Positions 52,198 through 63,017 of a stretch of 64,000 bases of DNA are shown here, in pieces. The notes under the pieces were generated by a model, which worked only from the letters and a program-made list of their open reading frames with translations, did not search any database and was not told the DNA's origin. The translations under genes and the position numbers were made by a program. Origin of the DNA: Opisthocomus hoazin (Eukaryota > Chordata > Aves > Opisthocomiformes > Opisthocomidae); contig NC_134441.1 of the NCBI RefSeq assembly GCF_030867145.1, positions 5,334,992-5,398,991 on the forward strand, in the 5' to 3' direction. How positions within the stretch are numbered: the stretch's first letter is position 1; each line of letters begins with the position of its first letter.

Positions 52198-53253
52198 ATG
52201 AGCTCGTACGGCTACGACCCGTTCTTCCCCTCCTACAAGCGGCGGTACGCCGAGAGCCCCCGGCTCCATGTCTCGGCGATGCGCAGCAGCGGCGGCGGCT
52301 ACAGCTCGGCGCGCTCGGCGTACTCCAGCCTGTCGGCGCCCGTCTCCTCGGTGTCGGTGCGGCGCAGCTACGCCGCATCCAGCGCCTCGGGCTCCCTCCT
52401 GCACTCGGTGGACAGCCTGGACCTGAGCCAGGTCGCGGCCATCAGCAACGACCTGAAGTCGATCCGCAGCCAGGAGCGGGCGCAGCTGCAGGACCTGAAC
52501 GACCGCTTCGCCTGCTTCATCGAGCGCGTGCACGAGCTGGAGCAGCAGAACAAGGTGCTGGAGGCCGAGCTGCTGGTGCTGCGGCAGAAGCACGCCGAGC
52601 CCTCCCGCTTCCGCGCCCTCTACGAGCAGGAGATCCGCGAGCTGCGCCTGGCTGCCGAGGAGGCGACGAGCGAGAAGCAGGCGCTGCAGGGCGAGCGGGA
52701 GAGCCTGGAGGAGACGCTGCGCGGGCTGCAGGCGCGCTACGAGGAGGAGGTGCTGAGCCGGGAGGACGCGGAGGCGCGGCTGCTGGAGGTGCGGAAGGGC
52801 GCGGACGAGGCGGCGCTGGCGCGGGCCGAGCTGGAGAAGCGGGTGGACAGCCTGCTCGACGAGCTGGCCTTCCTCAAGAAGGTGCACGAGGAGGAGCTGG
52901 CCGAGCTGCAGGCGCAGATCCAGTACGCGCACCTCTCCGTGGAGATGGACGTGTCGGCCAAGCCCGACCTCTCCGCCGCCCTGCGCGACATCCGCGCCCA
53001 GTACGAGAAGCTGGCGGCTCGCAACATGCAGAACGCCGAGGAGTGGTTCCGCAGCCGCTTCACCGTGCTCAGCGAGAGCGCGGCCAAGAACACCGACGCC
53101 GTCCGCGCTGCCAAGGACGAGGTCTCCGAGAGCCGCCGCCTGCTCAAGGCCAAGACACTGGAGATCGAGGCCACCCGCGGCATGAACGAGGCGCTGGAGA
53201 AGCAGCTGCAGGAGCTGGAAGAGAAGCAGAGCGCAGACATCTCTGCCCTGCAG
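52198..53253 (+). CDS. NEFL: NEFL coding exon 1 (residues 1-352: head and most of rod)
   Basis: Starts [20 protein letters not shown] and encodes the head plus coils 1A, 1B and most of coil 2. The head is rich in Ser, Tyr and Arg and contains [12 protein letters not shown] and SVSVRR segments, which in the family carry assembly-regulating phosphorylation sites. The helix-initiation motif begins near residue 100 ([20 protein letters not shown]). The coil 2 region contains the family-typical [16 protein letters not shown] near residue 283. The exon ends ...SADISALQ followed by GTGAGG, in phase 0. Codon use is strongly GC3-biased, unlike the later exons, in line with its position inside the CpG island. 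Confidence 0.97.
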
Positions 53254-54866
<1,613 letters not shown>

Positions 54867-55186
54867 GAAGCTACTGGAAGGTGAAGAGACCCGACTCAGT
54901 TTCACCAGTGTTGGAAGCATTACCAGTGGCTACACCCAGACTGCCCCAACTTTTGGCAGGTCTGCCTACAGTGGTCTCCAATCCAGCTCCTACTTGATGA
55001 CAACCCGTTCCTTCCCCACATACTACTCCAGTCATGTCCAGGAAGAGCAGATTGAAATAGAGGAGACAATTGAGGCTGCTAAAGTGGCAGAAGCCAAGGC
55101 AGCCCCTGCAGAGGAAGGTGAGGAGGAAGAGAAAGAGGAGGGTGAGGAAGAAGCGGGAGGTGAAGAGGCTGAAGAAGAGGAGGAAG
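54867..55186 (+). CDS. NEFL: NEFL coding exon 3 (residues 394-501: tail subdomain a and start of Glu-rich tail)
   Basis: Completes the rod-end motif with [12 protein letters not shown], followed by the Ser/Tyr/Thr-rich tail segment ([20 protein letters not shown]) and [20 protein letters not shown]. It then enters an acidic run of Glu with interspersed Gly, Ala and Lys. The exon ends one base into a glycine codon (G|GT) before donor GTACTT. If intron 3 were retained, the frame would add only GTCS and stop at TAA (55,198-55,200), removing 58 tail residues. Confidence 0.97.
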
Positions 55187-56268
55187 GTACTTGCAGTTAA
55201 TTTCAAATCCCTTTTTCATGCTTCACCCTGCTCACATGGGGTACAACCCAGAAATCCTGATGACCAAATCTAGTGATTAGACCCCTCTCATTGTCTGCTC
55301 ACGTGAACAAAGAATTGTGGAATTAAGCACACAGCATTTAAGCAGGAAAGGCTGAATATTGAATGGAAGAGAAGGTAAACATTCAAGATCAGGCAGATTA
55401 TAGGATTGATTATACTCGCTTGGAAATCACTAGGTGTTTTTCCATTCAAATGTTCAAAACAGGGGATGATAATACTTAAACAGCGTGTAATGTTGTATTC
55501 CTATGGCAGCAAACAGTGCTTGGCTGTTACAGGCATACTCAAAAAGGAGGATCAAGGACATCCTGAGCTAAATACTAATTCCCAGAGAGTAGCCTGTGAT
55601 AATAGGAACATCAGCTGATGTCTGTGGATAGAGCTGTTGGGTTCAGTGGACAGCAATATCTGTTGCCTTAGCTCTAGGTAGTTTTCTTGTTCTGCCAAAG
55701 TATAGGCTGCTTCCTTGCTGCCCCATAATTTATTTATCAAACCTGCATATTAAAGAAAATGTAAAAGGAGTGTTATCCAGACTTGCTTTTTGCAACTTCA
55801 GTCGCATAGCTCTGAAGGATTTAACCTAAACTTATCTAAAATGCATTTGTTACTATTCAGCTATTCTAGGAGGTTATTAGTGTAAAGATTAATTGTAATG
55901 AAATGATAGCTGAAGAGCCAATTGGAGAGCAAGGGCAAGATTCCTTTTTGAACTCAAGTCTTTGGATAAGGCTTAAAGCAATAGGTCCACAGTCAATTAA
56001 TACTTTTTAAGGCCATGAGTTTGAAAACCTATAAATTGTCTCACTCCTGATATCTAGGATAAGTTGGTTGTATAGTTTTGTGGTTCTGCCTCGCAAATCC
56101 TAGGTACATGTCCCTGTTTTCAGACAAAATCAGTTGCCAGCCCCATGGTGTTTAGCTGGCTGCCATGCAGATGTGCGAGGCTGAAGGGTGCAGGTGTATG
56201 CTGGCTCCCATTAAATTGGCTTTAGGAACAGTACATAGATGTGAAATACCTCTTTTTGTCTTTCCAAG
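55187..56268 (+). other. NEFL: NEFL intron 3
   Basis: About 1,080 bp with donor GTACTT and acceptor TTTTTGTCTTTCCAAG. No coding frame, repeat or RNA gene is recognised inside it. Confidence 0.93.
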
Positions 56269-56447
56269 GTGCTAAGGAAGAATCTGAAGAAGCCAAAGAG
56301 GGTGAGGAAGAGGAAGGAGAAGGGGAAGAAACAGCAGCTGAAGAAGGGGAGGAGTCTCAGGAAACTGCTGAGGAAACTGGTGAGGAGGAAAAGGAAGAGA
56401 AAGAAGCAGCAGGAAAGGAAGAGAGTGAAGTGAAGAAGAAGGCTTGA
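56269..56447 (+). CDS. NEFL: NEFL coding exon 4 (residues 501-559: acidic C-terminus) and stop
   Basis: Starts with the last two bases of a glycine codon, continues AKEESEEAKEGEEEEGEGEE and ends SEVKKKA with TGA at 56,445-56,447. More than a third of residues are Glu, as in the NEFL tail of other vertebrates, where the tail projects from the filament and carries phosphorylation sites. The reading frame agrees exactly with the three upstream exons. Confidence 0.97.
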
Positions 56448-56483
56448 TTTTTAGGCAGTCTAGCTTTCTCGTCAGGTCTACAG

Positions 56484-56489
56484 AATAAA
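56484..56489 (+). terminator. NEFL: Proximal AATAAA, possible early NEFL poly(A) signal
   Basis: AATAAA lies only 36 nucleotides past the stop codon. The following sequence has only a weak U/GU-rich element. Use would give an almost 3'-UTR-less mRNA, so it is listed as a possible minor site. Confidence 0.35.
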
Positions 56490-56811
56490 CGATGATTGAC
56501 TGATCTAAAATTGCAGTCTCACATATTTAATTCAGTGACCACTGAGGTTTAAAGTTAATGATCTATGATGTTTCTCTCTGTGCAGAGTATCAGTATGCTT
56601 GCAGAGCACCCACTGGCTTGCTCCCTGAATGCCGCATGGTCTACACGTATGAATTCAGGGGTTATGTCTTTCTTGGGTGATTCAGAACCTTAAAATTTAA
56701 AATGGGGAAAAAAAATAAGTCATGGGAATGAAAGTTGTCTTTCACTTGCATTTAAAATAATTGTGGAAACCTTGGGTGGGTAAAATAATGGAGGCTTCAA
56801 TAAGTATGTGC

Positions 56812-56830
56812 AATAAAGCTAGTCAATAAA
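56812..56830 (+). terminator. NEFL: Tandem AATAAA poly(A) signals of NEFL
   Basis: Two AATAAA hexamers at 56,812-56,817 and 56,825-56,830 are followed by a GU-rich downstream element (CCTTGTATGTGTCATGTGTC). This is a textbook cleavage region, predicting a transcript end near 56,845 and a 3' UTR of about 400 nucleotides. Confidence 0.8.
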
Positions 56831-58239
56831 GTTACAGACATGCTTACACAGATTCCTTGTATGTGTCATGTGTCACTAGTGCACTTAAAAGGTTGATGAA
56901 GTGGTGTATCACACACATCATATGTGTCATGGGGTATGGGATACTGGTTTCTGTCTAGCTGATACGTTTGGGGGACTAATAGGTGGATGAAATTCTTCCT
57001 GGGGCTGTAAAATTTCACGTGGAGAGATGACAATAGTAAATACACACTGGTGTCTGCGCTGTTAGCTTTGTGATGGGTCTCACCACACTGTCGTATGTGC
57101 ACAAGGATGAGTTCCCTTTGGGGAAAAAACGGAGAAATTTTAACAAACCAATACAGATGTTAAACATTGGTAGGAAGCTGTTCGGTGTCAGATCAGTGAT
57201 GAAAGTGAAGAATGACTGGATGTAGCTGAGAGTTGGAGCAATGTCTGTATGCTTAAAGAAAAGGTGAGGTGTTGGAGGGAAGGACAATGTTGGGGGGGTT
57301 CTCTCTGCTGCTGGAAAGAGCTGCCTTTCCAGCCTGCTATCTAAAGTCAATCCACTATGGACTGAAGAGGCTCATTTTCTTCTGAGAATTTGTCAGGGCC
57401 TTTTAAAGTTTTGAGTGTGAGCTAAAAAAAGCTCTGATGTGTGATCAGGCACAAAACAGGAATGGTTTAAGTGGCAGCAAAGCCTAGCAATTTTTGAATG
57501 CAATGTCTTGGGGTCTGAGCCTATTTACTTTCTATTAGCCAGAGTTAACACATAAAATTAAACATTGTGCTAAGGGCAAGTACTAAACTAATGCTGCAAA
57601 TTAAACCATTTAAAATAAACTAAACTCCTGGAAACCCATGGTAAAACAGGCATTACATGGCTGCACTAAAGCTTTTCACAGTCACCTTTACCAAGGTGGA
57701 TTTTTGTATAGGATTTTGGGGTAACTTTTAATTTTGTACACTGGCTGCACAGTGTTGGTTGATTTGCATTGGTTTTCCTCGCTGGCTACGCTCAGAGAGA
57801 AAGGAGGTGTCTTTTTATAGAAATTTGAGGGGTGTTCCAAAAGCACCTCCCTTTTCAGTGTTAAAAGATGGTGATGGAAGAGGTAAGCATTTAAAATGAT
57901 TCTTTTCTTCCACGTTCCCAGGAAAAACAGGAGGAGAAAGAAAAAGCAGCTTTGGTAAAACCGTTCATGAAACTGAGCTTGTATACATACGTATTCCAGT
58001 AGCTCCTGTCCAGGGAGTTCTAGTATCATTTCCAAATGCTTGTTTTTTCCATGCCATGTGGCTTTTGACACTTTTGAGGCCCAGCAGACAAAGAGTAAAT
58101 GAATTTTTACTTTCTTAAACAATGTATCTTTGAAGTCTTTTGTTTCACATTTCCCTTCTGCTTTTAATGGAGATTTTTCTACATGTGTTTGTGCAGACTC
58201 ATTCTTACAAAGCAGATTTTATTTTCCATCTCCAGGAAA

Positions 58240-58256
58240 GCAGTGGGGGGCACTTG
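58240..58256 (+). promoter_or_regulatory. Weak candidate CTCF site
   Basis: GCAGTGGGGGGCACTTG matches the CTCF core at about 11 of 13 positions by eye. It is weaker than the motif at 41,183-41,198. Confidence 0.25.
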
Positions 58257-60277
58257 CAGCACCGTGGGCCAGAGACTCGACCGTGCTGTTTGCTCAGCGC
58301 TTTTAAAATTTTTGGGTGGAATTGCAGGAGAGCTGCTGCGTTCGGTATGTGATACCGTTAGTTCAAACAGCAGAATATTGAGTCTAAGGGAAGGGACTTG
58401 GGAACTCACTGAAGTGCGCTATCAGAAAATGCTTGGGATGGCACTTCACTGGGGAGAAAGGTTCTGCTCCTACAGAGCAAAAAACATGTTATGCACCAGG
58501 TCAGAACTCGTCACAGCCATTGAAGCCAAACCACTGCTAAATAGAATGGCATAGATTAAAGCCACTGCCCCATCCTGCCTTTCTCCAAGTGCTCTGAGCT
58601 GCTTTTAACTTTTCAATACCCGATTTTGCTTCCCCTTTCATGTCTTTTTTTTGCATACAAACTCCTTCTTCGTTCAGTCCTTTGTATGCTTTTCACTTCT
58701 GGGAAGCAATACAGCTTGCAGGTCTCCGAAGTGTTGCAGCCAGGCTGCCAGGGATGTTCTCAAACCCGCACATTTAGAGATATACCAGCAAACGCATTTC
58801 TCCTTGCAGTGTATCTCAGTCCCATCCGTGCTCCTTATGTTATTTTTAATGTATTGCAGCTAGAGGAGAGATTTTGCGACTCTGCAGGAAACGTGTGAGT
58901 CACAGCCATGGCAATGCGCTGCAGAGTGACAAGCTGCAGTCACCGTCCAGCCTGGTTTGTCCCCCCCAGTCCTGCCTTGCTGCTAAGGTAAAATGGTGGG
59001 AGGGAGGATGGAAGCGTGCGTTCGCGTGCCGAGGTGCCCTCAGGGTTGTGGGGATTCTGCTGGCAACCCTTGGTTTACCTTTGAAAATCCAAGAGCTCGC
59101 TTTGACGCAATGCAGTAAAAGCAGGCAGAGGGAGACGTGGTAGAAACTTTAACCCAAGTTGCAGCTGCAAGCGAAGCTGCGAGTCGGTCCCTGAGTTTTC
59201 TCTTGCTGTTTGGGCACATGGGGTCTGGGTCAGGCCGAGATCTCATCACAGCGAAGACAAATACAAGGAGGTCCTGAATGCTTTTCCTGAGATACACATA
59301 CACACACTCTCGCCTTCCACTCGGCAAGAGGAGAAGTTGTACGGATACCATATCCAGATTCTAGGAATTTACCTTCCAGTAACTAAATAATTGACAATTC
59401 ATCATTTACTGCCTGCCTAGATCAGTTATGGGTAGTTTAATCTAGAACAGATAAGGAAGAAAGCCCACATGCGAATGGGAAAAGCACAAACCCTGATGCC
59501 TGGAGAAAATTCTAGTGCCTGACTCAGCTCCCTGGCAAATGCAACCTATTTGTGTTTTGTAACGCTTCCCAGTTTGTTTCCACCTGGAATTTAGTTCTGG
59601 GGTGCTGAAAATCTCTTAATCATAGCTCTTCCACAAGCTGGTATGGTGTATCAAAGCTGGCATGGCTATCAAGACGCCCTCCAGCTCCTGAAGTCACAGA
59701 CGTCTTAATAGCCCGCCTTAAAAAAGACGCATAAATCTTCATAGTAATTCCTTTAATTATTGTTTTTCTCTTCATGGAGTCTTTCGTATTGATCAATGAA
59801 CTTCTGAGGCTGAAAGTAATTAATCCTTTCACTGGTTGTGCACAGTCTGAGGAAGTAATTGGTGCAGAACAGGGAGATAACACTATTTATGCATCTCTGC
59901 CCTGGAATTATGCTATCTTTTGAAACTGTTTGATTGCAGATGTCAGTAGACAAAACCTCTTGGCAACATTAAACATTAATTGGTTCTTATGGTTTTATAA
60001 ATATTTAGAAATGTGTTAACCAGTTGCTTATTTCTCTTAGGACTTGATGGAAACATTTGCAGTGGGGAAACAGACTAAACTCACCAATTTATTTTGTGTG
60101 TTAGAGCAGAGAAAAAAAATGCAGCTGTGGGTAATAAGTAAAGGCTGCAATATGTATTGGGTGGAAAAGGGGGGGAAATGAGGGTGTGTTGAAACTCACC
60201 GTGCCAGGCGCTTGCCTCCCTTGCAGACTTCTCAAAACCATCCAGGAAAGTTGATCTACGCTGGGCAGAAGTGTTGA

Positions 60278-60296
60278 TACAGCCCCCTGGTACAAG
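60278..60296 (-). promoter_or_regulatory. Candidate CTCF site, minus orientation
   Basis: On the minus strand the sequence reads TACCAGGGGGCTGTA. The central ACCAGGGGGC is a perfect CTCF core, with departures in the flanks. It faces the plus-strand motif at 41,183-41,198 across NEFL. Confidence 0.35.
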
Positions 60297-60853
60297 AAAC
60301 TGCAGTCCTGGTGGGACTGCCAACGTGCAAGCCGAAACAAAACAACACAAATAATAGTCTCTAGGTCCTTGTACCTGTATCCCACCAGAACTGAAAAGAA
60401 AGCAGAACATGAAAAATAGCAAGCCAGTCCCACCCTCACCTGTGTAAGCCCACATTGACAGTGTTCTCGAGTGTCCCACTGCCATCAACATTTAACTCAC
60501 TGTACAAGGGCTTGGTGCCGAGGATGCCTGACTTGCTGTGCGGAGTTGTGGTAGCCCACCGGCTTTGCAGTTTGTGACATTTTGGCAGACTCTAGAACTT
60601 CTCTGGAAGCACATAAGCAGAACATTTTGTGTTAAATACTGCTCTCTGGTTTAGTTTTTGATTTAGTGACAGTGTTCCCTTGAAAATTTTGATTAAACCC
60701 AAGAGACAAATAGCTTCAGTGCTCACAAACCGTTGGGCATTTCTATACTTTAATATAACTCGGTGCAACCACTTACTGACCAGAAGTGAGTGTGACTGGG
60801 CTACGTAATTTCTTATTCAGCAAGGTATAGGTATTTTTATGTCACATACACTT

Positions 60854-60869
60854 GTATGTATGTATGTAA
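60854..60869 (+). repeat. (TGTA)n microsatellite
   Basis: Four near-perfect tetranucleotide units in the NEFL-NEFM spacer. Confidence 0.75.
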
Positions 60870-62449
60870 CTCACAAATAAGCTCACTACAGAGGAGCTGC
60901 TGTTTAATTTGCTAACTCTGCTTTAATTAAACATCACTCAGCCAGCAAGCTGTTGAGCACAGATTTCCATTATTGATATCAGCAGGAGAAACATTCATTA
61001 CTTTGCTACACAAAGGCATTGGGATTTATTTGAAAGGCTGATCTCCTGTGGACTTCTTACAATTTCTCCAGTGAAGAGCATGCAGAACCCTTTCAATTAA
61101 AAACTACTTGGTCTTCAGTTATTGATAGAGTAAAGAATTGGGAGGCACTACCAAACCACAGATTTTGATCAGACCCTCAATTAGTCGACAGATTTCAAGA
61201 CAGTCCATGTTCTGAACCCAGGCTTAAAAATTATTTGCACTTCTTTGCTAGTTATGGGAGGTAAGGCAGTAGCAGTGTTCTTCATTTTCCTATTGAAATG
61301 TGGTAGAAATAAACACAATATTAATCCCATATTAAGACTTATTAGTTCCCTAAAGTGGAGGTCGGACCCTCCTTTTTTTCCCTTTGTTTCGTTTGCCTCC
61401 ATGTATTTTCTATGTGGTAGAGTTTTAGAGGGCCATTTCATTGGCTTTCTTCTTAATAAAGCCAACATGCAAGTAGCGGTAGACACAGGCCAACGCTTAG
61501 GAGGCCTTTCTATTGGAAAGTAAAAACCGCTTTAATTTGCTTTTATCTGTCAGTCATACCAGGTCTAATCTGACCCCTACTCAGCCTCAGTGCAGAGTCT
61601 GGAAGGGTGTCATTTCTACAGCTATTTTTGAATAGACAAATATGTAAAAAAATAAGTTCAGAATATTTTTGATACTCAATACCAGCATAATCTCTGGGAC
61701 ATTTTCCTTTTCCCTGGAATTTATTTGCTCTCAATTTTGGAATTTCGTGTTTAGAGACAGATTGTACATGTTGATCATTTGAAACAGAGAATTGAGAAGG
61801 ATGTTCCCATATAATTAAGGCAGGAGGGGAAAAAAAAATCAGAAGCTACCCCATTTTGATGAACACATGGTGTCTTGGTTAAGATTGCTTAATGGATCTT
61901 TGCACACTTAAGTGATGAAGGAGTGCCATGGAAGATACCATGACCAATTGTGGCTTACAGACAGGCTACATTCACAGGGAAAATCAAGGAACAATCTGGA
62001 AATCGCCACATCTTTAAGGCTCTCCTTAAATGTTGAGACCAGTGTGCAGGGACGAATATCATGCTTGCCCCAGAGTTCGACGCTGTGCAAGCAGGATTGC
62101 TCAGGTAAGTGATGTTAGCAACCCATTGCTTACGGACCTTCCCATTGCTAGCAAAAGCAATTGCCACCCCTCTCAGCACCTGAAGGCCAGGCAGCAGAAT
62201 TCAATAGATCCCTCTTTACTCTAGAAACCATGGGATATGGCTCCTAAGTATCTGCTTAGAGCTGCCCAAATATTTGTGTTATGTTACAGGAAACTTGTTC
62301 ATCATATCCAGTTCAAACTTGTTTTCTAAATGAGGACACCAAGGAAAAACCTCAAGCAACTTTTCAACCCATGCAACTGTGTTCCTGTCCAGGACAGAGT
62401 ATCAGGCTTCAACGAAGGATTCAAGTTGGAAAAGAGTCACCAGACAAGT

Positions 62450-63012
62450 GATGTTTTCACTACTGACCTTTATTGAGCAAGAACTGCTGTGACTGTTTTA
62501 CATCAAACAACAAAAGGTTGCATACTGTGCATGTCAACTAGGTTCTCCCATGAGCAAAAGTCCACCCTAATTGCACCAGTGAGGTAAACATAATTATTTA
62601 TAAGTAGCTTTTTTTAAGGCTAGGAGAGTTCTGGTTCTCATGAATATTCTATTACTGTTTTCTGTTTGGTTTTGGCTCAGTTGGTTCTTTGCATAATACA
62701 TCTTAAGTCGTTCCTCAGATGTGTCCCTCCAACAGCTCAGGAAATTCAAAAGCTTCCTTTGCACATTTCATCTCATGCACTATTATTAGTATTATTTTTA
62801 GATCCCCAAGCTCTGTGGAGGGAGCACATCTTGAGCCTGCATGCATTCCCCCCCTCCCCCATATTGCACAAAAAAGTAAAATACTGTGTGTCTGGAGCCT
62901 CCATGAGAGAACCCGTTCTGCTTTGAAGCCGTCACTCACATGCATTTTGTAGCTGTCATATGGCTTAACCTTTTGCACCGACCCAAGCTCTTTAATTTAG
63001 CTATGATTTATT
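62450..63012 (-). other. NEFM: NEFM 3' untranslated region (inferred)
   Basis: The sequence following the NEFM stop on the minus strand down to the AATAAA at 62,474-62,469 is read as 3' UTR, about 560 nucleotides. The end is inferred from that signal. Earlier hexamers right at the stop codon offer an alternative, much shorter end. Open frames in the interval are short and unrecognised. Confidence 0.6.
62469..62474 (-). terminator. NEFM: Poly(A) signal of NEFM
   Basis: On the minus strand CAATAAAGG is followed within about 30 bases by the U/GU-rich CTTGTCTGGTG. The combination supports cleavage near 62,445-62,455. Confidence 0.6.
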
Positions 63013-63017
63013 TTATT
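63007..63017 (-). terminator. NEFM: Two overlapping AATAAA hexamers at the NEFM stop codon
   Basis: Minus-strand GAATAAAATAAATC contains AATAAA overlapping the TAA stop (63,017-63,012) and a second AATAAA (63,012-63,007). A modest GU-rich stretch (CTTGGGTCGGTGC) follows about 25 bases on. It may be a genuine early site or a chance result of the stop-codon context. Confidence 0.35.

Larger units (their letters stand above)
56846..62449. other. Intergenic spacer between convergent NEFL and NEFM
   Basis: About 5.6 kb separating the two inferred 3' ends. No open frame resembles a protein family, and no RNA gene or transposon is recognised. A (TGTA)n microsatellite lies at 60,854-60,869. CTCF-like motifs lie near 58,240 (plus) and 60,280 (minus). 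Readthrough from either gene would cross this spacer. Confidence 0.7.

Noticed and set aside
57688-58122. A 144-codon minus-strand open frame in the NEFL-NEFM spacer
   Set aside because: Unrecognised, biased sequence with no supporting signals. NEFM is fully explained by the exon ending at 63,013.
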